A stretch of 64,000 bases of DNA from Palleronia salina (GTDB lineage Bacteria; Pseudomonadota; Alphaproteobacteria; Rhodobacterales; Rhodobacteraceae). Location: contig NZ_FQZA01000002.1 of the NCBI RefSeq assembly GCF_900141995.1, positions 7,501 to 71,500 of the forward strand, given 5' to 3'. This document shows, one piece after another, positions 26,930-37,157 of the stretch. The translations under genes and the position numbers were made by a program. Position 1 is the first letter of the stretch, and each line of letters begins with the position of its first letter. The notes under the pieces were generated by a model. The model did not search any database. It saw nothing but the letters and a program-made list of their open reading frames with translations, and was not told the DNA's origin.

Positions 26930-27685
26930 ATGAAGCTCATGGGCAGGCTGGATCGATTGGCCCATCGACGCGCGCTGAAGTACTGGACGCAGGTCGGTCG
27001 CGACGCGGCCGCCCTCGATCCGGAAACCCTTGGTCAGCTCGGTGACACGGCGCGTGGCCTGCGCGGCGCGCTGGACCAGGCGATCGCCGCGGCGGAGCGG
27101 TCGAGAGGGCCGGCCTCGGGGCAGCTTGCACCGGCCGCCGCCGATGACTGGTCCTGGCGCCCGGCGGCGTGGGAGGCCGCCCAGCCCGGCGCGATGCTGG
27201 TCGCGCCCGAAACCGGCACCCCGCTGGGCACGACGCTCAAGCTGTTCCACGACTGCACCGATCCCACCTTCAGCGCCCGGCAGGAGCTGTCGCCGCCACG
27301 CCCGCCGAAAATCGCGCTGGAGTGCTTCCAGTTCGACGGCTCGTTCCTGAGCCTGGTCATGGACCTGCCGGATCACGGCCTGACGGATCTGAAGCGGCAC
27401 CATATCATCGAGGTGCGGATGTGCGCGCGGCGCGAGCGGCCGATCGAGATGCTGGCGCGCCTGAACGTGCGGCACGGCCCCAATACCGAGCAGATCGTGC
27501 ACGAGATGGCACCGATTCCCGAGGCCGAGGATACCTGGGGGCTTGCCTTCGACATGGCCTATGCCGGGATCGATCAGGCGCGCATCTCGGGCGCCTGGAT
27601 CGACCTGATCTTCGACAGCCCCGCCATGAACCGCATCGTCATCCAGGACCTTCTCGTGACCCGCCGCGTGCGGTCCGAAGTCTGA
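26930..27685 (+). CDS. Conserved Rhodobacteraceae hypothetical protein (DUF6478-like)
   Basis: 251 aa, no signal or membrane segment. It begins MKLMGRLDRLAHRRALKYW; ATG 26930 is preceded by GGAGGGG. The recognisable core runs from TTLKLFHDCTDPTFSARQEL through LECFQFDGSFLSLVMDLP to EVRMCARRERPIEMLARLN. I recall this as a family specific to Rhodobacteraceae, here named by memory only. The next gene starts 19 nt later and the two are commonly together. Function unknown. Confidence 0.8.
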   Translation: MKLMGRLDRLAHRRALKYWTQVGRDAAALDPETLGQLGDTARGLRGALDQAIAAAERSRGPASGQLAPAAADDWSWRPAAWEAAQPGAMLVAPETGTPLGTTLKLFHDCTDPTFSARQELSPPRPPKIALECFQFDGSFLSLVMDLPDHGLTDLKRHHIIEVRMCARRERPIEMLARLNVRHGPNTEQIVHEMAPIPEAEDTWGLAFDMAYAGIDQARISGAWIDLIFDSPAMNRIVIQDLLVTRRVRSEV

Positions 27686-27704
27686 CCGGAGAGGGCCGAA
27701 CGCC

Positions 27705-28097
27705 ATGACCGACATCCAAAGATCCCGCTGGACCGTCAGCACCGCGTCGCTCGACTCGGGGACTTGGCAGGTGACGCTCGCACCGGTCGGCCACGCCGGC
27801 GACAGCGCGCCGCGCCTCAAGGCCACCCACCGCAGCCGGCCCGTCGCTCTGCCCGATTTCGAGCGCGCCGAGACCGGCTGGTCCATGCGGCTGCGCCTGC
27901 CCGACGCGATGCTGTCCGACGGGGTGCAGACCCTGCTGCTGACCGATGCCGAGACCGGGGCCGCGGTGGGCAGCTGCCACGTCTCGGCGGGGCGCGCGTT
28001 GGACGGCGATCTGTTGGCCGAATTGTCTCAGCTGCGGGCCGAGCTGGATCTTCTGAAACGATCCTTCCGCATGCACTGCGCCGACAGCGGCGAATGA
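27705..28097 (+). CDS. Conserved hypothetical, partner of the DUF6478-like gene
   Basis: 130 aa. The N-terminal two-thirds look beta-rich (WQVTLAPVGH, WSMRLRLPDAML, GVQTLLLTDAETG), and the last 30 residues form a helix (LAELSQLRAELDLLKRSFRMH) with coiled-coil character. No known motif. ATG 27705 has GGAGAGGG upstream, and the gene is co-oriented with the preceding one, so they probably form one two-gene unit. Confidence 0.78.
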   Translation: MTDIQRSRWTVSTASLDSGTWQVTLAPVGHAGDSAPRLKATHRSRPVALPDFERAETGWSMRLRLPDAMLSDGVQTLLLTDAETGAAVGSCHVSAGRALDGDLLAELSQLRAELDLLKRSFRMHCADSGE

Positions 28098-30185
<2,088 letters not shown>

Positions 30186-30219
30186 CCCCGCGAAACCGCG
30201 AAATTCATTCGGCTTTTCG

Positions 30220-30246
30220 CCGGGTGGCGTGAAACTCGCCGCCCGG
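30220..30246. other. Stem-loop downstream of the FadH-like gene
   Basis: CCGGGTGGCG, 7-nt loop, CGCCGCCCGG: nine of ten positions pair. It lies 34 nt after the stop codon, with TTTTCG just before the left arm but no T tract after the right arm, so it is a doubtful terminator. Confidence 0.4.
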
Positions 30247-30275
30247 TGCGCGCGTGTTTCGGCTTGGGGAACGAT

Positions 30276-30300
30276 CCGACAATCACCCCCTTATTGTCGG
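30276..30300. promoter_or_regulatory. Palindromic site upstream of the LysR gene
   Basis: CCGACAAT, 9-nt spacer, ATTGTCGG: perfect 8-bp arms, 77 nt upstream of the LysR start. Its core has the T-N11-A form used by LysR-type regulators, so it may be an autoregulatory operator. The assignment is inference. Confidence 0.55.
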
Positions 30301-30376
30301 TCCGGCACCGCAATCCTGCCCGATTGTGGGGCGAGATTGTTCCCTGAACCGGAACAGCCAACCAAGGTAAGGCGCA

Positions 30377-31282
30377 ATGGACCGACTGACCGAGATGGAA
30401 GCTTTTGCCACGGTGGTGGATCAGGGTGGATTCACCGACGCGGCGAAGAAGATGGGGATCTCGAAATCCGCCGTCTCGAAACACGTCTCGTCGCTCGAGG
30501 CGCGGCTGGGCGCACGCCTTCTGAACCGCACCACGCGCCGGGTCAGCCCGACCGAGATCGGCCTGGCCTATTACGACCGGGCGCGGCGCGTTTTGAACGA
30601 CGCGGGCGAGGCCGACAGCCTTGTCACCTCCATGCAATCGGCGCCGTCGGGCCTGCTGCGCATCAGCGTCGCAACCGATTTCGGCGTGAACCACCTCAGC
30701 CCGATCCTTGGCGATTTCCTGTCGGAATTCCCCGAGATCACCGTGAACATGGTCTTGAACAACCGCTACGTCGAGCTGATCAGCGAAGGCTTCGACATGG
30801 CCGTGCGCATCGGCGAGCTCGAGGACAGCACCCTGCGCGCCCGCAAGCTGACCGAGACGTCCAAGCGGATGATCGCGTCGCCGTCCTATTTCCAGAAATA
30901 CGGCCGGCCGATGAAGATCGACGACCTGAACGAACACAAGCTGCTGCATTACTCCAGCCAGTCCAACGGATCGGTCTGGAAGCTGACCGCGCCCTCGGGC
31001 GAAAAGCGGCAGGTCCGCACCGCGGGCTGGCTGTCGGTCAATGACGGGCAGTCGCTGCTGAATGCCGCGATCTCGGGGCTGGGCATCGCCTACCTGCCCT
31101 CGTTCCTTTACGCCGACGCGATGGCGCAAGGCCTCGTCGAAGAGGCGATCCCCGATCTCCCCAAGGAAATGCAGGGGATCTACGCTGTCTACCCGCCGGG
31201 CCGGTTCACCCAGCCCAAGGTCCGCGCTTTCATCGATTTCCTGGTGCACGCCTTTGCAGAGAAAGGCCCCGACGCCTGGTAA
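30377..31282 (+). CDS. LysR-family transcriptional regulator
   Basis: 301 aa, typical length. An N-terminal winged helix-turn-helix (MDRLTEMEAFATVVDQGGFTDAAKKMGISKSAVSKHVSSLEARLG) is followed by a periplasmic-binding-type effector domain (LRISVATDFGVNHLSPIL, DMAVRIGELEDSTLRARKL). It resembles the AaeR/CrgA-like branch. The likely target is unclear, since the preceding gene runs in the same direction. An operator-like palindrome lies upstream. It ends 8 nt before the convergent OmpA gene. Confidence 0.9.
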   Translation: MDRLTEMEAFATVVDQGGFTDAAKKMGISKSAVSKHVSSLEARLGARLLNRTTRRVSPTEIGLAYYDRARRVLNDAGEADSLVTSMQSAPSGLLRISVATDFGVNHLSPILGDFLSEFPEITVNMVLNNRYVELISEGFDMAVRIGELEDSTLRARKLTETSKRMIASPSYFQKYGRPMKIDDLNEHKLLHYSSQSNGSVWKLTAPSGEKRQVRTAGWLSVNDGQSLLNAAISGLGIAYLPSFLYADAMAQGLVEEAIPDLPKEMQGIYAVYPPGRFTQPKVRAFIDFLVHAFAEKGPDAW

Positions 31283-31290
31283 AGGCCCTG

Positions 31291-32244
31291 TCAATTCGTA
31301 ATTCGCACCACCTCGACACGGCGGTTGGCCAAACGGCCTTCGGCCGTGTCGTTGTTCGCGCGTGGCGCGAGGAAGCCGACGCCGTGGGCCGTGACCTGCC
31401 CCGGGTCGACGCCGAAGTCATCGACCAGGGCATCGCGCACCGCCTGCGCCCGACGCCGCGACAGCGCGACATTGGGATCGAGCCCGCCTTCCGTATCGGT
31501 ATGGCCCACGATCGCCACCTGCATCCCGGGTCGTTCGGACAGGTAATCCGCCAACGCCCGCAGCGATGACGACTCGCCCGGGTCCAGCGTCGCCGCCCCG
31601 GTGGCGAACAGCAGCCCCTCGAGCACCGCGCGCCCGCTTCGCCGAAGCTCATCGATGACCGTTGCGGAGTCCCCCGCGGCGGACGTTCCGGGGTCCGATG
31701 CAGGCGCCTGGGTCCCGCCCACCGGAGACGAGTCCGACACCTCGGGGCTGGCACCGCCCTCGGGCGCCACGTGGGTCAGCTGCACGAAGGCCGATCCGCC
31801 ACCGCGGCTGAGCATCAGCGACAGCCGCGCGCCGGTCCCGTGCTCGGCCAGCAAGTAGCGGAAATTCCCCAGGTCCACGTACATCGCGGGCGCCGGCAGC
31901 GCGTTCGAGGCGAAGCGGAAATCATAGCCGCCGCACACCCGGTCGAGGCATTCGAACGTGACGGTCCAGCCGGCGGCCTGAAGCTGCGGAACAAGGGCAT
32001 CGCGCAGCTGCAACGGCGTGATCATCTGCCCCCGCAATTGCCACGCGGTGCGGGTCACGGTGCCCGCAGTGCGCGTCACCGGCACCTGAGCCCCGTCCCA
32101 CGCCCCGCTGGGCAGCCGGACGCTGGCGCCCTGCTCGACCCGCTCGGCGGTGCGGACGGCGTCGCCCGGCAGGTCCAGCGTGACCGCACCCGCCACGCCC
32201 GCCAGCGCCGAAAGAAGCGCCGCCAGGACGGCCGGTCGGATCAT
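31291..32244 (-). CDS. OmpA-family outer-membrane-associated protein
   Basis: 317 aa. A signal peptide (MIRPAVLAALLSALAGVAGA) precedes an N-terminal domain with a disulfide-capable pair (FECLDRVCGGYDFRF). A low-complexity linker (residues ~165-200) leads to a C-terminal OmpA domain (LLFATGAATLDPGESSSL, IVGHTDTEGG, LSRRRAQAVRDALVDDFGV, GRLANRRVEVVRITN), which should bind peptidoglycan. Start at ATG 32244 overlaps the stop of the AhpD-like gene (4 nt). Confidence 0.88.
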   Translation of the reverse strand: MIRPAVLAALLSALAGVAGAVTLDLPGDAVRTAERVEQGASVRLPSGAWDGAQVPVTRTAGTVTRTAWQLRGQMITPLQLRDALVPQLQAAGWTVTFECLDRVCGGYDFRFASNALPAPAMYVDLGNFRYLLAEHGTGARLSLMLSRGGGSAFVQLTHVAPEGGASPEVSDSSPVGGTQAPASDPGTSAAGDSATVIDELRRSGRAVLEGLLFATGAATLDPGESSSLRALADYLSERPGMQVAIVGHTDTEGGLDPNVALSRRRAQAVRDALVDDFGVDPGQVTAHGVGFLAPRANNDTAEGRLANRRVEVVRITN

Positions 32245-32810
32245 CGCGCCTGCGCGTGGTATTCGGGGTTCGGCGCCATCTCCGACGCGCTGGCCACGCG
32301 GTTGGTCATGTTGAAGAAGCCGGCGACCGAGGCGATGTCCCAGATATCGCGATCGGTGAAGCCCACGTCGCGCAGCCCCTTGCGGTCGGTCTCGCCCATC
32401 AGGTGCGGCGTCTCGGTCAGCTTGGTGGCGAAGGCCAGCATCGCGGTCTGCCGCGCGTCGAGCTTCGCCACCCGCCAGTTCATCACCATCTGTTCGCCCA
32501 GAGCCGGATCTCCCGACAACTGCCGCACCGCCGCGCCGTGGGCGACAAGGCAGTAGTAGCACTTGTTCACCGACGAGACCGCCACCGCGATCATCTCGCG
32601 CTCGAGCTTCGACAGGCCCGAGTCGGCCAGCATCAGGTCGTTGTAGAGCGCGGTGAAGGCGTTCAACTTGTCGATGTCGAACGCGTAGGCCCGCAGGACG
32701 TTGGGCACCATCCCCAGCTTGTCCTGGCAGATGTCGAAGTATTTCTGCGTTTCGGGCGGCAGCGGATCCACCATCGGCAGGTCCAGCGCGGTCGGGGCGT
32801 CGTCTTTCAT
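32241..32810 (-). CDS. Carboxymuconolactone-decarboxylase/AhpD-like peroxidase-related protein
   Basis: 189 aa. The redox motif CYYCLVAHG (C-x2-C-x3-H) sits near residue 83 and is flanked by LSKLEREMIAVAVSSVN, the CMD/AhpD signature. Such proteins act in peroxide detoxification or related thiol chemistry. The C-terminus FFNMTNRVASASEMAPNPEYHAQAR is typical of the uncharacterised peroxidase-related branch. ATG 32810 lies 8 nt before the end of the GNAT gene upstream. Confidence 0.88.
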   Translation of the reverse strand: MKDDAPTALDLPMVDPLPPETQKYFDICQDKLGMVPNVLRAYAFDIDKLNAFTALYNDLMLADSGLSKLEREMIAVAVSSVNKCYYCLVAHGAAVRQLSGDPALGEQMVMNWRVAKLDARQTAMLAFATKLTETPHLMGETDRKGLRDVGFTDRDIWDIASVAGFFNMTNRVASASEMAPNPEYHAQAR

Positions 32811-32817
32811 CGGGGCC

Positions 32818-33537
32818 TCATGGTCTGATGCGGTAGTGGTAGCATGGCTGTTCCGCCATGCCGAGCGACCGGTAGAGCGCGTTCGCGGGATCGTTGGCGC
32901 GCGTGACCAGCAGCGTGAGCGTCGTGGCGCCATTCTTCCGCGCCCAGTGGGCCGCGTGGCTGATCAGCGTGCGCCCGGCGCCGTTGCGGCGCAACTTGGG
33001 CCGGGTTTCCAGCGCGTGGATCATGGCGATATCGCACGCGGCGGCGACGAACACCGTCGCGGCAGGCTGATCCCTGGCGCGGCCGAGGATGGCGATCTTC
33101 GGCACCGCGACCCGCTCCATCACCGCGACACGGGCGGGACCGATGCCGCCCGCCGCCCAGATGTCATGCTGGATTTGCAGCGGCGGCCACGCGCCGAAGC
33201 CGGTGACCGGCGGCGGCGGATCCCCCGCCATCTGGGCGACGGGGGCGTGATACAGAACCGTCGGGTCCACGGTCAGGTAGCCGCGATCGTCCAGCCGCGC
33301 GTCCAGGTCGGACTGGTCGGGCCGCACCTGGAACAGCGCCTGCTGGCCCGCGTCGTCCATGGCGGCCTCGGCGGCGGTGATGTCCCGCTCGCCCACCGCG
33401 GTGTCGGTGGTGGCGGCCGAGACCCGCTTGCCGCCGCCCGCCCCGTCGCGCAGGGTCCAGGGCCCGTGCTGCCAGCTGCGGGCCGGTGGCCAGGTGGCGG
33501 CCAGCGTCGCGTCGATGACCGCCTGCGGCAGGTTCAC
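32818..33537 (-). CDS. GNAT-family N-acetyltransferase
   Basis: 239 aa from a GTG at 33537 that overlaps the CinA-like gene stop as GTGA. The C-terminal half carries acetyl-CoA-site features: ALETRPKLRRNGAGRTLISHAAHWARKNG and LLVTRANDPANALYRSLGM, the R/Q-x2-G-x-G/A type loop and the late beta-strand. The N-terminal 100 residues are a less conserved arm. Substrate unknown. Confidence 0.82.
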   Translation of the reverse strand: MNLPQAVIDATLAATWPPARSWQHGPWTLRDGAGGGKRVSAATTDTAVGERDITAAEAAMDDAGQQALFQVRPDQSDLDARLDDRGYLTVDPTVLYHAPVAQMAGDPPPPVTGFGAWPPLQIQHDIWAAGGIGPARVAVMERVAVPKIAILGRARDQPAATVFVAAACDIAMIHALETRPKLRRNGAGRTLISHAAHWARKNGATTLTLLVTRANDPANALYRSLGMAEQPCYHYRIRP

Positions 33538-34265
33538 TCGGCCGCCTCGGGGAAATGGGTTTTCAGCGCGCCCATCGCCGCCTCGAGCCGGTCCACGTCC
33601 GACCCGCGCACGACGACATTCACGCCAAAGCGGCCCTTCTGTACGAAGGGATAGGAGCCGACGGAAAGGTCCGGGTAGTCTGACGCGACCTGGCCCAGCG
33701 CCTCGGCGATGTCGCCCTCGCCCCGCTCCACCCGGATCGTGCGGCTTTCGACGCGCGCGCCGCCGGTCAGCGTCGGCAAAAGGCCCGCGACCATCGCCTC
33801 GAATATCTGCGGCACGCCGGCCATGACGTGGATGTTGTCCAGCGAGAACCCCGGCGCGGCGGACACCGGGTTGTCGATCAGCGTCGCGCCCTCGGGGATG
33901 CGGGCCATGCGCAGCCGCGCGTCGTTCAGGGTGCCGCCCTGGCGGTCGTAATGGGCCTGGAGGATCGCGCGCGCATCGTCGCGGACGCCGATCGGCACGC
34001 CCTTGGCCCGCGCGATGCATTCCGCGGTGATGTCGTCATGGGTGGGACCGATCCCGCCCGAGGTGAAGACATGATCGAACGCCTCGGACAACGCGCGCGC
34101 CGCCCGTTCGATGGCGTCCGGGTCGTCGGCCACCACGCGCACCTCTCGCAGGTCGATCCCGTGCTCGGTCAACCGCCCCGCCAGGTGGTGCATGTTGCTG
34201 TCCCGGGTGCGCCCCGACAGGATCTCGTCCCCGATGACCAGCATGGCGGCGGTTGGGTTGGGCAT
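33534..34265 (-). CDS. CinA N-terminal-like molybdopterin-binding-fold protein (COG1058 type)
   Basis: 243 aa, containing only the MoaB/MogA-like domain of CinA (MLVIGDEILSGRTRDSN, FTSGGIGPTHDDITAECIA) plus a short C-terminal region. The nicotinamide-mononucleotide deamidase domain of full CinA is absent. The GGIGPTHDD motif marks the nucleotide-binding site; family members hydrolyse ADP-ribose-type substrates. It lies upstream of the GNAT gene and is divergent from sfsA, 45 nt away. Confidence 0.88.
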   Translation of the reverse strand: MPNPTAAMLVIGDEILSGRTRDSNMHHLAGRLTEHGIDLREVRVVADDPDAIERAARALSEAFDHVFTSGGIGPTHDDITAECIARAKGVPIGVRDDARAILQAHYDRQGGTLNDARLRMARIPEGATLIDNPVSAAPGFSLDNIHVMAGVPQIFEAMVAGLLPTLTGGARVESRTIRVERGEGDIAEALGQVASDYPDLSVGSYPFVQKGRFGVNVVVRGSDVDRLEAAMGALKTHFPEAAE

Positions 34266-34310
34266 GGCACGCTCCTTGAGGGTCGGTTGCCAGCGTTGTA
34301 GGCCCGGCCC

Positions 34311-35015
34311 ATGCGCTTTCAAACCCCTCTTGTCCGCGCCCGGCTGGTCCGCCGCTGGAACCGTTTCCTGAGCGAGGCGACGCTCGAGGACGGGACGCTG
34401 GTGCGCGCCCACTGCCCCAACCCCGGCACGATGATGGGGCTGAACGCGCCGGGCACGCCGATCTGGCTGGAGCCGAACGACGATCCCAAGCGCAAGCTGA
34501 AATACGGCTGGCGCCTGGTCGAGCTGGGGGACGGCGAATGGTCGGGCATCGACACCGCCGTGCCGAACCGCGTGGTCGGCGAAGCCCTGCGCGCCGGTCG
34601 GATCGCCGAGCTGGCCGCCTACCAGGGCGTGAAACCCGAGGTGAAATACGGGCAGAAAAGCCGCGTGGACTTCCTGCTGAGCCAGCCCGGCCTGCCCGAT
34701 GCCTATGTCGAGGTGAAGAACGTCCACCTGCGCCGCGACGGCGACCTGGCCGAGTTTCCCGATTGCGTCACCGCCCGCGGCGCGCGGCACCTGGACGAAC
34801 TGGCCGACATGGTGCGCCAGGGCCACCGGGCGGTGATGCTGTATCTGGTGCAGCGCACCGATTGCGCGGCCTTCGACCTGGCGCGCGACCTCGACCCGGG
34901 CTACGGCGCGGCCTTCGACCGGGCCCGGGCGGCGGGGGTCGAGGCGATCTGCTACGATACCGCCATCTCGACCGCGGCCATCACCCTGCGCCGCCCGCTA
35001 CCCATCCGCGCCTGA
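34311..35015 (+). CDS. sfsA: SfsA, sugar-fermentation-stimulation-like DNA-binding nuclease-fold protein
   Basis: 234 aa. MRFQTPLVRARLVRRWNRFLSEATLEDG, HCPNPGTMMGLNAPG and the PD-(D/E)xK-like core (KSRVDFLLSQPGLPDAYVEVKNVHLRR) identify SfsA. The family binds DNA nonspecifically; the physiological role is unsettled. The aspartate, glutamate and lysine of the nuclease core are present. Likely transcribed alone, 73 nt before map. Confidence 0.92.
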   Translation: MRFQTPLVRARLVRRWNRFLSEATLEDGTLVRAHCPNPGTMMGLNAPGTPIWLEPNDDPKRKLKYGWRLVELGDGEWSGIDTAVPNRVVGEALRAGRIAELAAYQGVKPEVKYGQKSRVDFLLSQPGLPDAYVEVKNVHLRRDGDLAEFPDCVTARGARHLDELADMVRQGHRAVMLYLVQRTDCAAFDLARDLDPGYGAAFDRARAAGVEAICYDTAISTAAITLRRPLPIRA

Positions 35016-35088
35016 ACCGGCGGCGGGTGGTCAACGCCGCCCCGCGCGCCTATGTTCGCTGCGACGCAAAAAGACGAAAGCCAGACCC

Positions 35089-35901
35089 GTGGACGACACC
35101 AACCGTGGCCGCCTGACCAAGGACGGCATCCGCATCCATCACCCGGACGACTTCGCCGGCATGGCGAAGGCCGGTGCCCTTGCGGCCACCATCCTGGACG
35201 AGCTGATCCCCCACGTGCAGCCGGGCGTCACCACCGCCGCGCTGGACAAGATGATCGAGGACCGGATCGCGGCGGCCGGCGCGACCTCGGCCACCATCGG
35301 CTACAAGGGCTACCAGCACGCCAGCTGCATCAGCGTGAACCACGTGGTCTGCCACGGCATCCCCGGCGAGAAGGTTCTGAAGGACGGCGACATCCTGAAC
35401 ATCGACGTGACCGTGATCGTCGATGGCTGGTTCGGAGACACCAGCCGCATGTACGTGGCCGGCAAGCTCAGCCGCAAGGCCGACCGGCTTTTGCAGGTGA
35501 CGCACGACTCGCTGATGAAGGGCATCGAGGCCGCGAAGCCCGGCAACACCTTCGGCGATATCGGCCACGCGATCCAGAGCTACGTTGAAAGCCAGCGCAT
35601 GTCGGTCGTTCGCGACTTCTGCGGTCACGGGCTGGGCCGGGTGTTCCACGCCCCGCCCAACGTGCTGCATTACGGCCGCCCCGGCACCGGTCCCGAGCTG
35701 GAAGAGGGCATGTTCTTCACCATCGAGCCCATGGTGAACCTCGGCCGGCCCGAGACCAAGGTGCTGGCCGATGACTGGACCGCCGTGACCCGCGACAAGT
35801 CGCTGTCGGCGCAGTACGAGCATTCCATCGGCATCCGCGCCGACGGGGCCGAGATCTTCACCCCCTCGCCCGCGGGCCGGTTCCACCCCACCTATGGATG
35901 A
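35089..35901 (+). CDS. map: Methionine aminopeptidase, type I
   Basis: 270 aa. Metal ligands are visible in NIDVTVIVDGWFGDTSRMY (two aspartates), HGLGRVFHAPPNVLH (histidine), FTIEPMVN and EHSIGI (glutamates). It removes initiator methionine from nascent proteins. The start in the 35089 frame gives MDDTNRGRLTKDGIRI. The last codons overlap the start of the next MFS gene by 8 nt. Confidence 0.95.
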   Translation: MDDTNRGRLTKDGIRIHHPDDFAGMAKAGALAATILDELIPHVQPGVTTAALDKMIEDRIAAAGATSATIGYKGYQHASCISVNHVVCHGIPGEKVLKDGDILNIDVTVIVDGWFGDTSRMYVAGKLSRKADRLLQVTHDSLMKGIEAAKPGNTFGDIGHAIQSYVESQRMSVVRDFCGHGLGRVFHAPPNVLHYGRPGTGPELEEGMFFTIEPMVNLGRPETKVLADDWTAVTRDKSLSAQYEHSIGIRADGAEIFTPSPAGRFHPTYG

Positions 35902-37057
35902 CACGTCAGGCGGTCACCGCACGGTGATCTGGAGCCTCTCGGCCTCGAACTTCGTGATCGGGATGGGGGCCTTCGTGCTGATCGGGCTGGTCACGCCCAT
36001 CGCCGACGACATGGACCTTTCGCCGCCGCGCGTGGGCGCGGCCATGACGACTTATGCCATCGCCTACGCGTTGCTGTCGCCGTTCCTGGTGTCGCTGACC
36101 GGCGCGCTGGGGCGCCGCCGGGTGCTGGCGCTGGCGATGACGATTTTCGCCGGCGGCAACCTTCTGACCGCGCTGGCGCCGAGCGAATTCGTTCTGCACC
36201 TGAGCCGCGTGGTCGCCGCGGCGGGCGCGGGGATGTTCACGCCCGTCACGTCCTCGGTCGCCGCCGCGCTGGCGCCGCCGCAGGCGCGCGGACGGGCGCT
36301 GGCCAATGTCATCGTCGGCCTGACCGTGGCGCAGGTGCTGGGCGTGCCCGTGGGCAGCTTCGTGGGCTACACCTTCGGCTGGCGGGCCGGCTTCCTGATC
36401 GTCGTGGCGCTGGCCCTGCCCTGCCTGTGGCTGATCTGGACGCGCGTGCCCAAGGGGCTGGAGGTCGCGCCCGCGTCCCTGCGCCAGCTGGGCCGCACGC
36501 TGCTGGACGGACCCGTCATCCTGGCGGTGCTGTTCACGGCCAGCTTCCTGGGCTCGGTCTACGTGCTCTACACCTATCTTGCGCCGCTCTTGGAGCAGAC
36601 CATGGGCTTCGGTCGCAACGGCGTGACCGCCGCGCTGGTGGTCTTCGGCCTGGGCGCGGTGATGGGCAACATCCTGGGCGGACGCATGACCGACCGGTTG
36701 GGGCCGGTCCGCACGCTGGTGATCCTCAGCTCGGCCCAGATCCTGGTGATGCCTGTCTTCTCGCTGCTGCCGGTGCCCGCGCCCGCCCTGTTCGCGCTGC
36801 TGCTGGTCTGGTCGATCTTCGGCTGGTCCTTCATGGCCGGGCAGCAGGTGCGCATCATCGGGCTGAACCCCGGGGCGGCGAGCGTGATCCTGTCGCTGAA
36901 CGCGGCGGCGATCTACGTGGGCGCGGCGCTGGGCTCGGCCGTGGGCGCGTCGGTGCTGGGCGGGTTCGGCATCGGAGCGCTGGGGCTGGCGGCGGGGCTG
37001 TGCGCTGTCGTGCCCCTTCTCCACGTCCTGGTGTCGCGCTGGATCTCGGGGCGTTGA
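35894..37057 (+). CDS. MFS transporter (arabinose-efflux-like, DHA1 type)
   Basis: 387 aa, about twelve membrane helices. Loop 2-3 has LTGALGRRRVLALAM, and loop 8-9 has LGGRMTDRLGPVRTLV; the antiporter motif C region reads VVGLTVAQVLGVPVGSFVGYTFGWRAGFL. This is the drug/sugar-efflux DHA1 pattern. Its ATG lies inside the map stop region, so the two genes are translationally coupled. Substrate unknown. Confidence 0.88.
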   Translation: MDDTSGGHRTVIWSLSASNFVIGMGAFVLIGLVTPIADDMDLSPPRVGAAMTTYAIAYALLSPFLVSLTGALGRRRVLALAMTIFAGGNLLTALAPSEFVLHLSRVVAAAGAGMFTPVTSSVAAALAPPQARGRALANVIVGLTVAQVLGVPVGSFVGYTFGWRAGFLIVVALALPCLWLIWTRVPKGLEVAPASLRQLGRTLLDGPVILAVLFTASFLGSVYVLYTYLAPLLEQTMGFGRNGVTAALVVFGLGAVMGNILGGRMTDRLGPVRTLVILSSAQILVMPVFSLLPVPAPALFALLLVWSIFGWSFMAGQQVRIIGLNPGAASVILSLNAAAIYVGAALGSAVGASVLGGFGIGALGLAAGLCAVVPLLHVLVSRWISGR

Positions 37058-37157
37058 GCACGCGGCAGACGGTGCGCAGAAGTATTTGAAGACCAGTGAT
37101 GCCACGGGCCGCGGCGCTTCGACCCCGCCGGCATTCGGTCCGGGCCTTGCCTACGGA
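37058..37157. other. Convergent junction MFS / aminotransferase
   Basis: 100 nt without a gene; it carries a copy of the extragenic element starting 22 nt after the MFS stop. Confidence 0.6.
37079..37103 (+). repeat. GTATTT/GACCAGTGAT extragenic element
   Basis: GAAGTATTTGAA then GACCAGTGATGCC. It is identical over 24 nt to the minus-strand copy at 9474-9498. Sense orientation relative to the MFS gene. Confidence 0.88.
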
